DNA from: Bog-756 sp963845485
Lineage (GTDB): Bacteria > Actinomycetota > Acidimicrobiia > Acidimicrobiales > RAAP-2
DNA: 64,000 nt
Reading direction: 5' to 3'
Assembly (NCBI GenBank): GCA_963845485.1
Contig: CAWJSI010000005.1
Location: 44,363-108,362 of the forward strand
Under the pieces are notes generated by a model. It did no database searches and was not told the origin of the DNA. It saw only the letters and a program-made list of their open reading frames with translations. Below are positions 44,128-54,090 of the stretch, piece by piece; position 1 is the first letter of the stretch; each line of letters starts with the position of its first letter. Made by a program: the position numbers and the translations under genes.

Positions 44128-44346
44128 TCAGCGGTCGGTCGACGCCCGGCTGCCTGGGTCAGAGGCCCGGTCGCAGATGGAGCAGGGGGCCCCGGCCACC
44201 TTGGCCCAACAGGCGTCGGGCTCCGAGGCGTGCGGGCGGTCGTAGCCGAGACACGGTCGCCCCTCGGGCTCCTCGGTGCAAAAGGCCACCGTCCCCTCGG
44301 CATGGACGACGAGTCGGCCCGGGCAGGTCGCGGTTGCTGGCGCCAC
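44128..44346 (-). CDS. Small Cys-rich protein, hypothetical
   Basis: This 72-aa frame begins with GTG at 44346, with AGGATGA about seven bases upstream. It has six Cys, including CTEE and CSICDR (CxxC), so it may bind zinc. I do not recognise it. Another frame (ATG 44356) overlaps it but has less protein-like composition. Confidence 0.4.
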   Translation of the reverse strand: MAPATATCPGRLVVHAEGTVAFCTEEPEGRPCLGYDRPHASEPDACWAKVAGAPCSICDRASDPGSRASTDR

Positions 44347-44481
44347 GAACCGTCATCCTAGAAAGTGGCGGGTGACAATTGGCATCGGGGTCCGACGCCC
44401 GTTGGCGTCGGTGAGGCGCAGGCGGCCAGAGCCAGCGGGCCCCGGTGCATCGTGGTCGGCGGGCGGGACGGGTGACCCCGG

Positions 44482-44877
44482 TCAGGCCTCGCCGCGCTTG
44501 GGGTGAGCGGCCCGTGCGTCACGCGCGTAGCGGGCGGCCAGCTGCCGGGAGAACCCGTACTGCCTGCTGAGCTCGGCGATGGAGACGCCCTGGTCCAGAC
44601 AGGCGGCGAAGACGAAGAGGCGGAGCTCATGTCGGGCCTGCTCGACCTCTTTCAGGGCGCTGTTCATCACGGCCCGCGTCTCGGAGGGGAAGGCGGTGTC
44701 GAGGGCGGCGGTCACGCTCCCGCCCTGCTCTAAGAGTTTGATGGAGCGCCGCGACGCCTTCTCCACGATCCTGGTGCTGCGGCGGAGGTTCTCGAGGGCC
44801 TGGTTGAGGTTGTCGACCAGTTGGGCCGCGGTGGCCGAGGTACTGCGGTCGCCGGCACTGTCTCGCTGTTCAGACAT
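44482..44877 (-). CDS. Small helical DNA-binding-like protein
   Basis: This ~131-aa protein from ATG 44877 has a Gln/Leu-rich helical N-terminal half (AAQLVDNLNQALENLRRSTR) and a C-terminal helix-turn-helix (GVSIAELSRQYGFSRQLAAR) like those of resolvase/Hin-type or small sigma-like regulators. No cofactor site is seen. It is located 240 bp upstream (by coordinate) of the GGDEF-EAL stop and runs in the same direction, but the gap makes an operon uncertain. Confidence 0.6.
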   Translation of the reverse strand: MSEQRDSAGDRSTSATAAQLVDNLNQALENLRRSTRIVEKASRRSIKLLEQGGSVTAALDTAFPSETRAVMNSALKEVEQARHELRLFVFAACLDQGVSIAELSRQYGFSRQLAARYARDARAAHPKRGEA

Positions 44878-45120
44878 GCCCGGGAGGATACGGGTTCCCG
44901 GGGTGCAGCGGGGCAAAAGCTCGACGGCTACTCCCGCACCGACCGCCCCGACGCTCGCCGGGAGGCGACGATCGATGGGCCGGAACGTACGTGGGGGAGC
45001 GGGGAGCGCCCCGGACTCCGAAGCCGAACGCCGAGACGCCCGGTCGACCGGGGCGGACGAGGGTTGGTGGACCAGACCCTGGGACCGCCGAGGCGTGCGG
45101 GGATCCGAGGGCTGTGGTCT

Positions 45121-47746
45121 TCAGACAGCCGGGATGAGGGTGGTCCCGGTGTCCCGGGCCAGGAAGGAGTAGGTCTGGTCGGCGGGCATCGGGGGCGAGA
45201 ACAGGTAGCCCTGGATATGGGTGCATCCCAGTTGGACGAGGGCGTCCCGCTGGGCCTGGAGCTCCACCCCTTCAGCCGTGGTCTCGAGCTGGAGGGTGGC
45301 GGCCAGCTGCATGATGGCGTTGACGAAGCCCCGGCCCTGGTCGTCGTGGACCAGGTTGTCGATGAACCGCTTGTCGATCTTCAGGATGTCGATGGGGAGG
45401 TCGGCGAGGGCGGCGAACGAGGAGTACCCGGTGCCGAAGTCGTCGATGGCCACCCGCACCCCGAGGTCCCGGAGGGCGTCGAGGGTGCCGATGATGTGTC
45501 TCGACTCGGAGGCCAGCACCGACTCGGTGACCTCGATGATGAGGGCGTGGGCCTCGAGCTCGGCTTCCTCCAGCGCCTCGGTGACGTGGTCGATGAACTG
45601 GGGGTGGGCCAACTGGAGCCGGGAGGCGTTGACCGAGATGCTCGGCCGCCATCCCGGACCACTGGTGTGCCACCGGCGGGTCTGGGTGCAGGCCTCCATC
45701 AGCACCGAGCGGCCCAGCTCGATGATGAGGCCGGACTCCTCGGCCAGGGGGATGAACGTGCTGGGCGAGACGAAGCCCCGGGTGGGGTGGCGCCACCGGG
45801 ACAGGGCCTCGAAGGAGATCACCTCACCGGTGCTGGTGTCGACGATGGGCTGGTAGTAGACCGAGAGGACCCGGTCCCGGATGGCCCCCCGGAGATCCTG
45901 GTCGAGGCTCATGCGCTCGACGGCGGCGGCGTGCATGTCGGCCTGGAACACGCGGTAGCAGCCCTTCCCCTCCCGCTTGGCCTGGTACATGGCGGCATCG
46001 GCGTCGGAGAGGAGGCGGTCGGCCCGGGTGTCGTCGTCGCTGGTGAGGGCGATGCCCACCGAGGCCCCGATGGCCACCTCCTGGCCGGCCAGTTGCAAGG
46101 GCTCGACCAGGATGTCGAGCACCCGCTGGGCCACCATGCCGGCCTGGTCGCTGGTCTCCAAGGTGTCGACCAGGATGGCGAACTCGTCGCCGCCCAACCG
46201 GGCGATGGTGTCCGAGCCCCGTAGCTGGTTGCGGAAGCGCTCGGCCACGGCCATGAGGAGGGCGTCACCCACCAGGTGGCCGAGGCTGTCGTTGATGTTC
46301 TTGAACCCGTCGAGGTCGACGATCATCACCCCGACGTACCCGCTGGTCCGGGTGCGGCGGGTCAGGGCCTGCTCTAAGCGGTCGTTGAACAGCACCCGGT
46401 TGGCCAGACCGGTGAGGGGGTCGTGCATGGCCTGGTGCCGGATGGCGTCCTCGGCCCGGAAGCGGACGGTGGCCGAGAAGACGATGCCGGCCAGGGCCTC
46501 GACGAACTGCTCGTCGTCCCGACTGACCGGCTCGCCCTGGAAGACCTCGATGTAGGCGGCAGGAACCTGGGGATCCCCCACGGGAACCCGGAGCCGGGGG
46601 ATCTCGCCCGCCCCGATGCCCACCGACCGACGCGGGTCGAGCTGCACGGCGAACTCGGGGCCCGGGTCGTCGGGGCCGGCCGGCGCCGAAGCATCGATGA
46701 TCCGGCACCAGCGCGGGCTGGAGGACGGCGTTGATGGCGTCGGTGGCCGAGGTGAGGGCAGCCCCCAAGGTGGTGGCCCCGAGGACGGCCCGTCCGACGT
46801 TGGCGATGGCCACTTCCCGTTCGAACCGTGTCCGTCGGTCGGTCACGTCGCGGGCGTTGATGACGATGGCCGCCACGTCCTCGTCGTCGAGGAGGTTGGT
46901 GGCCACGCCCTCGAGCCACACCCACGCCCCGGTCCGGCGTTGGACCCGGAAGGTGATCTCGGCGGAGGACCCCGGGGTCTGGAGGGCGTGGCTGATGCCC
47001 AGGCGCAGGGGCGCCATGTCGTCGGCGTGGACGTGCTCGCCCTGGAGCGAGCCGAGCAGCTCGTGGGGCTCGAAGCCGAGGACGGTGGTGCACGACGGGC
47101 TGGCGTAGGTCACCGTGCCGTCACGGTCCATGGAGAAGACCAGGTCGGTGGAGCTCTGCACGAGGGCCCGGAACCGACGCTCGCCGCTCTCGGTCAGCGA
47201 GGCGGCCCGCTCCTTTTCGGTCAGGGCGGAATGGAGCGACCGGTAGGAGAAGCCGATGCCGATGGCCACCAGGAGGGCGAGCCCGTGAACGGCCGGTATG
47301 GGGAGCATGGTGGGGAACCAGCGGAGGGCGATCAGCACCTCACCGGCGATGAGGCAGCCGAAGGTCCACCCGAGGACGACCCGGTAGGAGGACGACCCGG
47401 TGAGGGCGAGGGACTCCTGTCCCACCAGCACCAGACCGACAGCGAGGGCGGGCCCCCAGCCGGTGAGGTAGATCACCGCGGTCACGAGGAGGATCTGGGT
47501 GCCGATGCGGGCGTGCAGGCGGACCTGGGTGTGGGAACGGTCCCACCAGAAGCCGCTGGCCGTGGAGGCGAGCTGTCCGACCACGAGAATGACCGGGATG
47601 AGCCAGATCGGGCTCGGTGAGACCCAGTTGAGTTCCTGGAGCGACACGATGGCGATGGCGGCCAGCGGCCCCATGAAAATCATTTCCGCGAAGTGTTTGC
47701 CCCGCGATTCTCCCGAGAGGAGCCGCCGGAGGCTCTGAAAACCCAT
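45121..47746 (-). pseudogene. Membrane PAS-GGDEF-EAL protein, one frameshift
   Basis: The start (ATG 47746) encodes six or so membrane helices, then a PAS domain (RRFRALVQSSTDLVFSMDRD). A GAF-like linker follows, where the frame breaks near 46703 (GCGCTGGTGCCGGATC). Removing one C continues as RIIDASAPAGPDDPGPE and leads into a GGDEF domain (LGGDEFAILVD, with R-G-S-D five residues upstream as I-site) and an EAL domain (FEALSRW, EVTESVL, DDFGTGYSS, KIDKRFI, QGYLFSPPMP). All EAL catalytic residues seem present, so both synthesis and breakdown of cyclic di-GMP are possible. The shift may be a consensus error. Confidence 0.85.
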
Positions 47747-48033
47747 GGCACTTCATCGACCAGGTCAGAGGCACTCTTGAGGGCAGGACCCCACATGGAG
47801 TGGGATCGAACCCCCCACATAGCTGCAGGGGACGATCAGGAGACATCGGGCCGTCAACGGGACCGGTCACATCACGATGCTCAGCCGGGCGTCAAACGGG
47901 TCCCATCTGTGCCTGAGCGGGTGCTCGTGATTTCGTTCACGCATCCCCACAACTCCCAAGAACGAACCGGGTCGTCAGCCGAAGTTCTCGTCCCGTTCAT
48001 CGTGGGTGACCTGGGATGGGGGAGTTGGCACCG

Positions 48034-48039
48034 TACAAT
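48034..48039 (+). promoter_or_regulatory. -10 box of a probable leaderless gene
   Basis: TACAAT ends six bases before ATG 48046, so transcription would start at or next to the start codon. No convincing -35 was found. Confidence 0.5.
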
Positions 48040-48045
48040 CCACCG

Positions 48046-49080
48046 ATGACGGTCGAGGCCACCATCGCCCCACCTCGGGCGGTAGGTGTGGGTCACCGTC
48101 ACGCCCGTCCGAAGCGTCAGCTGCCCCTCTGGATCACCGTCATCCTGTGGGTCATCGTGGCCGGCCTGGCCGTGGTGGCGGCCATGCGCCTGTTCGCCTG
48201 GGATTCGCTCGACCTGTTCGCCATCCTCAACTCGGTCACTGCCTTCGTCTACCTGCCGGCCTGGATCGTGGTGGTGGTGGCGGCCGTGGGGAGGCGGTAC
48301 GTCCTGGCCGCCGCGGCCCTGGTCATCGTGGTCCTCCAGGTGGTGTTCATGCTCCCCGAGCTCACGGCGGCCGAGCCCATTCCGACCTGGGCCACCCATG
48401 CCCCGTCCATCAAGCTCTTCGACGCCAACGTGTACGCCTCCAACCCGTCGATGGCCGGGTACGCCGCTCAGATCAAGGCCTATCAACCCCAGTTGCTGAC
48501 CATGGAGGAAGCCGTCCCGAGTGACGTGAGGCAGCTCAAGGCCAGTGGGGCCCTGGCCAACCTTCCCTACACCGTGCAGATCCCGAGGTACGACCCGCAC
48601 GCCTTCTTCATCGCCTCCAAGTACCCCTTGACCGGCGTGACCGCCTCCTATCTCTTCAATGCGCCGTTGATCATGAAGATGACCATCCAACTTCCCAGCG
48701 GCCCGAGGCCGCTGTGGGTGGTCCACACCACCGGTCCGACTCCCGGCTCCTTTTCGATCTGGAGTGGGCAAGTGGCCGACATCAATCAACAGGTGCACCG
48801 CCGGGGAGCGGCCGGTCTGTTGCTGGTCGGTGACTTCAACTCGACGTGGAACAACAAGGGCTTCCGCCAGGTGCTGTCGGCCGGGATGACCGACGGCGCT
48901 GCCGCTCGGGCCCGGCCGTTCCAGATGACCTGGTCGCAGACGAAACCGATCATTCCGCCCGTGGTGCGCATCGACCACGTACTGACCGGTTCGGGCGTGA
49001 CCGTGACCGCCATACGCACCGATACCGGCCCGGGCAGCGACCACCGCGACATCCAGGCCACCGTGGCCTTCCGCCAGTGA
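48046..49080 (+). CDS. Endonuclease/exonuclease/phosphatase family membrane protein
   Basis: This 344-aa protein has a basic N-terminus, three hydrophobic segments (LPLWITVILWVIVAGLAVVA onward) and an EEP-family domain: IKLFDANVYASN, TMEEA, VVHTTGPTP, LLVGDFNSTWNNKGF, RIDHVL and GSDHRDIQATVAF. The Asn/Asp/His metal and catalytic residues are present. Family members cut nucleic acids, inositol phosphates or sphingomyelin. The domain probably faces outward. ATG 48046 is favoured by the leaderless promoter; ATG 48016 is an alternative. Confidence 0.88.
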   Translation: MTVEATIAPPRAVGVGHRHARPKRQLPLWITVILWVIVAGLAVVAAMRLFAWDSLDLFAILNSVTAFVYLPAWIVVVVAAVGRRYVLAAAALVIVVLQVVFMLPELTAAEPIPTWATHAPSIKLFDANVYASNPSMAGYAAQIKAYQPQLLTMEEAVPSDVRQLKASGALANLPYTVQIPRYDPHAFFIASKYPLTGVTASYLFNAPLIMKMTIQLPSGPRPLWVVHTTGPTPGSFSIWSGQVADINQQVHRRGAAGLLLVGDFNSTWNNKGFRQVLSAGMTDGAAARARPFQMTWSQTKPIIPPVVRIDHVLTGSGVTVTAIRTDTGPGSDHRDIQATVAFRQ

Positions 49081-49124
49081 CCCGGTCGCCATGGCCGCCA
49101 TCGGCGGTGGCCAAGCGCCCTTCG

Positions 49125-50636
49125 CTATAACCCGAAGGCGGAGCGGAGGTCAGGCGCGGTGGCGGCGTTCCTCAGGAGCGGCACCCCGGCGTTGTCGTCC
49201 AGCCACCGCGTCAGGGAGTAGTGGTTGAAGGCGGCAGTGACGACGACATGGCTGAGACGCGGATCGATGGCCACGAACTGGATGTCGTTCCCCTGGGTGG
49301 AGTCGTCCTCGTCGAAGGTGATGACGATGGTGAGGTTGCCCGAGGTGTAGTCGGGCCCGGCCATGATGACCGGGAGCCACTGCCCGAGCCAGGCGTCGGC
49401 CTGGGCCGGCGTGCCGTCGTGGGCGTCGTCGTTGAGGTTGGGGGTGATCTCGCCGGTCACGGGAAGGTTGCCGCTGTTGACGTCGTCGAGCAGGTTGCCG
49501 GCCGTCGTCGTCCCGAGGGGTACGTCATCGGCGGCGCACTCGGCGGCGTCGGTGGAGTCGGTGAAGTAGGGCCAGGGGCCGTGGCGGGCCACGTAGCCAC
49601 CGCTGCTGGATGCCTGGCAGTTGGTGGCCATCGACTCCTGGTAGGCCTTGGCCGTCTCGCCCGCGTCGATGGTCTGGCTCCACACGGTTGGGCCCGCCGG
49701 CTGGCAGCTCGGGCCGACGTCGCAGTCCGAGGTGATGCCCTGGCTGTCACCGCTGAAGATGGCCACGTAGTTGGGGAGGCTGGGATGGCCGATCCCGGTG
49801 TAGTCGGTGGCCTGTCCGAACTGGTCGGCGTACGAGGTCAGAGTCGGCATCTGGGAGAGCGACTCGTCCTCGCTGTGGTTCTCCTCCATGATCACGAGCA
49901 TCTTGTGACCCGTTCCCCCCTGAGGAGCGGTCGTGGTGGTGGAGGGCACGGTGGTGGTCGAGGGGTCGGTACTGGTAGGAGTACTGGTCGTCGACGTGCT
50001 GCTCGGCGGGGTGGTCGCTGCCGTCGTTGTCGTGGAATCCGGTGCCGACGTCGTGGTGGTGCTACTCGGATCGGTGGTTACCGGTGCGGCGGGCGTGTAG
50101 GTGATGTCGAGCACGGGGGGGCTGTTCGTCAGGCCGGAGAGACGGGCGACGGTCTGAGGCACCGAGTAGGTGATGGCCAGGTTGGCGACGCCCCCGATGG
50201 TCAGACCGGTGAGGGGGATGACCTGGCTACCCATGGCCGTCGGGCCGGTCGATGTGCCCAACGGATCCCCTTGGAGCGCAGGCCGGTTACTCCAGGTGAC
50301 GGTCGTCGGGTCAAAGGAAGCCACGCTGTAGACGCTGAACATGCCACCGTTGCTGGTGCCGGAGTTGATGGTGAGCGTGGCCGAATCGAACGTGGCGCCG
50401 TCCGGGAGGGTGGTGTCGAACTGGAGGAGCGCCCGATAGGAGATGCGACTGGCGTTGAGCACGGGGCTGTTGTCGAAGTTGGTCGTCCGGGACTGGGCCG
50501 ACACATAGGTGGCCGAGACAGCGGTCTCGGTGAGGTCGGTCGTGTCCGGGGACGCCGTTGAGATGGCGATCCCCGCCACCGACGCGGTCAGAAACACGCC
50601 GGCGGCAAGGAGGTAGAGCGGCTTGCGACGTCTCAT
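49125..50636 (-). CDS. Secreted phosphoesterase with DNRLRE-like domain
   Basis: This 503-aa protein has a signal sequence (RRRKPLYLLAAGVFLTASV). Residues ~30-180 form a DNRLRE-type beta domain (AVSATYVSAQSRTTNFDNS, RALLQFDT). A Thr/Ser/Pro linker of ~55 residues follows, then a phosphoesterase domain of the phospholipase C/acid phosphatase type (KMLVIMEENHSEDESLSQMP, GHPSLPNYVAIFSGDSQGI, TFDEDD). It should release phosphate or head groups outside the cell. The 5' region is divergent from the DUF2510 genes with a long spacer. Confidence 0.87.
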   Translation of the reverse strand: MRRRKPLYLLAAGVFLTASVAGIAISTASPDTTDLTETAVSATYVSAQSRTTNFDNSPVLNASRISYRALLQFDTTLPDGATFDSATLTINSGTSNGGMFSVYSVASFDPTTVTWSNRPALQGDPLGTSTGPTAMGSQVIPLTGLTIGGVANLAITYSVPQTVARLSGLTNSPPVLDITYTPAAPVTTDPSSTTTTSAPDSTTTTAATTPPSSTSTTSTPTSTDPSTTTVPSTTTTAPQGGTGHKMLVIMEENHSEDESLSQMPTLTSYADQFGQATDYTGIGHPSLPNYVAIFSGDSQGITSDCDVGPSCQPAGPTVWSQTIDAGETAKAYQESMATNCQASSSGGYVARHGPWPYFTDSTDAAECAADDVPLGTTTAGNLLDDVNSGNLPVTGEITPNLNDDAHDGTPAQADAWLGQWLPVIMAGPDYTSGNLTIVITFDEDDSTQGNDIQFVAIDPRLSHVVVTAAFNHYSLTRWLDDNAGVPLLRNAATAPDLRSAFGL

Positions 50637-51490
50637 CTGGTAGCTCCAATGGTTGGACTGTCCGGAGGGAACGCCGCAGTCGGTCCCGTCTTGTCAGTGG
50701 TGGTGCACGTCGCACTCTGGTCGGTCGACGCCGACGCCTGGGTGTCGACCACCAACGGAATGCTGGCGACCGACGGAATGCGTCGAGTGGTCTGAACGGA
50801 TCGTCCACATAAATGAAGAGCTCGAGCAGAGCCTCAGGTTTCCTCGGACGTGCCCTCACTTCGGCCCGTCTTTCCGGCTGCCCCATACCCGATAGGGGCC
50901 ACGGTACACCTCTGTCGGTGCGTCGAAATTAGTAGCGCCTCTAGCTGCGACGACGGCGCTGCATAGCGGCTCGTTCGTCCGATCGAGACATTTCAGTCCA
51001 CCTCTCGTGCATCGTGAGGCGGTCAATGCTCGGGTTCCCGTGATGAGCAGCGTGATACTGCCGAGGCAAAAGAGCAGCTGGTGAATGCCGCGGGCGGCCC
51101 CAGGTGAGGACTTCCGACGTCGATGGCCCGGCCCATGTTGCGCCTCGGCGAATCGTCGCAGGTCACGAACGGAATGACTCGGGCAAACGGGGACCCCTAC
51201 GTGGTGGCGGTGGCGAGTCCGATGGCAGCGCCTGACTATGGGACGTGCGTCCCGTTCTGGGGGAAGGGTGCGACACCCGTGTTTCCGCCAAATTGGTGCA
51301 ATGACGACTCGGGCTACGGCGTGTGACGTTAGTGATGAAGTGTTCTGTCGAGATGGCCACCCACTCCTCAACCAAGGGCCCATTCGTGCCGACATCACTC
51401 CAAACTGCTCCCCACCGGGGGAGGGAGCTGATCGCCCATTGTGGCCAGCGGCTCGGAGCGGTAAAGATCCAGTGTGAGGAGCGGAAGGCC
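50637..51490. other. Long divergent spacer, no gene recognised
   Basis: About 850 bp of slightly lower GC lie between two divergent genes. All open frames here are short or antisense-like, and none shows a recognisable family or ribosome site. Promoters for both sides should be here. It could be a degraded gene. Confidence 0.4.
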
Positions 51491-52642
51491 ATGAGCGACA
51501 CGTCGCAGGGACCGGGGTGGTGGCTGGCATCGGACGGGCGCTGGTATCCACCCGAGTCCCACCCGGGTTGGGCGTCAGGCGGAGGCCCCGACAGCACGCC
51601 AGGCACAGCACCGGAGGAGGCGCTGGCCAGCTGGGCGCCTGCTGCTGCGGCTCCGATGGACGCCCCTCCGGTGGCGGCGTACCCCGGACACGGCCCGTTC
51701 GCTGATTCCTCAGGCGTTCCCGACCCAGTGGCGGCCGGGCAGGCAGGGCCTTCCTACCCGCAGGGTTGGCAGCCCATCGTGCCGGCTTCGCCCGGTGGCC
51801 GGTTCAGCCGGGGTCTCCGTCTCGTCGGCACCGGCTTCACCATGGTGAGGGACGAACCGGGATTGATGATGGTGCCGGTGGTGGCCTTCGTGGTCCAACT
51901 GGTCATCTGCGGGCTGGGCTTCCTGGTTCTCTGGCCCAGCCTCCGGGCCATGAACTCGACCGACGGACAGTCCGCCCACTTCTCGGCCGGCCAATGGCTG
52001 GTGGCCGTGGTGGTGGGAGTACTGGTCATGTTCGTCTCGGTGGTTTCTCACGCCACCATCATCACGAGAGTGATGGCCCGTTTTCATGGCCAGAGCGTCA
52101 CCAACGCCGAAGCGGCTCGGGCCGCCCTGACCAAGAGCCCACAACTGCTGGGTTGGGCCTTCATCAACTATGTGGTGATCAGCATCCTGCGGAACATCGG
52201 GAACCGGGGGATCCTCGGATTCCTGGTCGGTGCGCTGTTGCGAGCCGGGTGGATGCTGGCCAGTTTCTTCGTGGTGCCGGTGATCCTGTTCGAGGACAAG
52301 GGTGCGATCAGCGCCATCAAGCGTTCGGTCGAGCTGTGCCGGAGTCGCTGGGGGGAGAACATCGTGGGCAACGGTGTTCTCGGATTGGTGGCCTTGGCCG
52401 CCATTGTCCTGGACGTGCTGGTCTCGGTGCTCCTCGGCGTGGTCTTTGCTCCCTTGGGCGTGGTGGTGGGTGTCGTCGGCCTGGCAGCCATCCTGTTGGT
52501 CCTTACCGTGGCCACCGCGGCATTCAACGCCGCCCTGTACTGGTATGCGGTCACCAATCAGTCCCCGGGCCAGTACTCAGTGGGCGACCTCCAGGCGGCC
52601 TACCGTCAGAAAGGTCGTCGCGCCGGCCTCTTCGGTATGTGA
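51491..52642 (+). CDS. DUF2510 and DUF6159-like membrane protein
   Basis: This 383-aa protein begins with a DUF2510-like motif (GPGWWLASDGRWYPPESHPG), then a Pro/Ala/Gly linker, then six membrane helices with RFSRGLRLVGTGFTMVRDEP, HATIITRVMARFHG and FEDKGAISAIKRSVELCRSR, as in the DUF6159 family. The ATG at 51491 has GAGGAG upstream. The role is unknown. The next gene also has a DUF2510 motif, so they may interact. Confidence 0.85.
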   Translation: MSDTSQGPGWWLASDGRWYPPESHPGWASGGGPDSTPGTAPEEALASWAPAAAAPMDAPPVAAYPGHGPFADSSGVPDPVAAGQAGPSYPQGWQPIVPASPGGRFSRGLRLVGTGFTMVRDEPGLMMVPVVAFVVQLVICGLGFLVLWPSLRAMNSTDGQSAHFSAGQWLVAVVVGVLVMFVSVVSHATIITRVMARFHGQSVTNAEAARAALTKSPQLLGWAFINYVVISILRNIGNRGILGFLVGALLRAGWMLASFFVVPVILFEDKGAISAIKRSVELCRSRWGENIVGNGVLGLVALAAIVLDVLVSVLLGVVFAPLGVVVGVVGLAAILLVLTVATAAFNAALYWYAVTNQSPGQYSVGDLQAAYRQKGRRAGLFGM

Positions 52643-52718
52643 GCGGCAGGGGAGTGGGTATCCACCAGGGATAACCGGTGATCACAACGTGTGGCCAAGG
52701 GGCGTAGGCTTTAGCGTC

Positions 52719-53309
52719 GTGCTACACGTGAGCGGGAGTCAGCTGGTTGTCTTGCTGGCCCTGTCCGTGGTTTGGGCCTTCCTTGGCTACCGCCTTTCCG
52801 AGATGGACCGAAGGAATCTTGGCCGCACGCCTTGGGGGCTCCCATCGCTGCTCTGGGCCTTCTTCTGGTTCCTCTCCCTCCTCTTGGGCCTGGTGCTCTA
52901 CCTCATCGCCCACTTCTCCGGCCTACGGCGGGCCCAGCAGAACCCTCCGGTCATGGGCCTCCCGGGGCCAACACCGATGCCGCCGATGAGCGAAGCCAGC
53001 GCATCACGAAAGGCGCCATCGGCATCAGAGTTGTTTCCGGCCTACCCGCGACCTGCGAACTCGCAGCCGGAGCAGGCTGAGGTCACACCCGAGGATGTCG
53101 TGGAGGCCTCATCCTTCCCGAGCCCGGGAGCACCCGGGCAACCGGGAACGCAGGGGGTTGGAAACAGTTCACCCCCGGCGTGGCAGCCCGATCCGAGCGG
53201 ACGGTTTCACTATCGATGGTGGGACGGAACCCAATGGACATCGCAGGTCTCGACGGATGGGCACCATCTGATCGACACCAACCCGGATCAGCGAATAGGT
53301 CCGTACTGA
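52719..53309 (+). CDS. Short membrane protein with C-terminal DUF2510 motif
   Basis: This 196-aa protein has two membrane segments (QLVVLLALSVVWAFLGYRL and LLWAFFWFLSLLLGLVLYLI), a variable linker and a C-terminal DUF2510 motif (AWQPDPSGRFHYRWWDGTQW). The GTG at 52719 lies eight bases after TAGGCT, so it may be leaderless. It is 76 bp after the previous gene. Confidence 0.8.
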   Translation: MLHVSGSQLVVLLALSVVWAFLGYRLSEMDRRNLGRTPWGLPSLLWAFFWFLSLLLGLVLYLIAHFSGLRRAQQNPPVMGLPGPTPMPPMSEASASRKAPSASELFPAYPRPANSQPEQAEVTPEDVVEASSFPSPGAPGQPGTQGVGNSSPPAWQPDPSGRFHYRWWDGTQWTSQVSTDGHHLIDTNPDQRIGPY

Positions 53310-53337
53310 GTCAATCGACTCTCGCGGTACGAACTGA

Positions 53338-53663
53338 TCAGGCGACGTCGCGATCTCGATGCAGGCTTAGTTTGGCCTTTCGGGCTGCTTGATGCGCGGG
53401 ATGCGCTGACTGGTGTCGGAGCAGGTCAGAGGCACAGTCAGCGCAGAGGCGACCGTAGGAGCGATCGACGTTGAGCCGCTTCCGGTCGCGACTGCCGACT
53501 TTGGACACAGGCCCTTTCCAGCCACACCGATGACACGACGCCAGTAGTCTCCCTGTAGAGTCGGCCCGACCGCGGGAATCATGTCGATGTGTCGCAGGCT
53601 TCGATATCCACTCTCACAACAAGAACATCGGCAGATCAATAAATTTCTGTACTTGCTGCGCAT
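53338..53663 (-). pseudogene. Zinc-finger-like protein split over two frames
   Basis: From ATG 53663 (GGAGGAA eight bases upstream) the reading is MRSKYRNLLICRCSCCESGY and runs to about YWRR. A second frame then gives SCHRCGWKGPV, DRSYGRLCADC and KAKLSLHRDRDVA with a stop at 53338. Together they hold three to four CxxC knuckles, as in a small zinc-ribbon protein. One indel near 53545 joins them. I do not recognise the family. Confidence 0.4.
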
Positions 53664-54090
53664 TGTGTGCGTTCCTCCGACAGGTTCGCAAACTTCGAGG
53701 TGACAAGTGCACGGAGGGTCGACGCAACCCTCAACTGACTCGCGAGGCTCACCCAGCCAATCAGATGAACCGCCATCTGTCGGTTGTTTACACACAGTTC
53801 GCAGTCTCGATACCAGGCCGCAATGTCGTTGTCCTACTCTGTATCCAGGTCCATACGTGTTCATTCAAATAAGACTGGGCTGAATTGCTCTTGATCCCAA
53901 GTCGTGACGACAATAGGTTGTACCCGTTGGAACAGCGGCGGTTCCCATCTACAGCGGTATCCCAAGAACAGTCTTAATCAAGTCCAGATGTGGCGGTTTG
54001 TTCATCACAAGGTCTTGTCTGCATCCCCACCTGACAGTGATAGTTCTGGCTCCATTCCAGATCCACCCGCGTCCCGAAGGGCAGGTTGCA
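53664..54090. other. Lower-GC spacer before the polysaccharide cluster
   Basis: About 430 bp in which base composition drops from the surrounding high GC. No gene, RNA or repeat was recognised. It marks the left edge of the compositionally different glycosyltransferase region. Confidence 0.4.

Noticed and set aside
51123..51326. 67-codon plus-strand frame in the 50.6-51.5 kb spacer
   Set aside because: There is no ribosome site and no motif, and the composition is not protein-like.
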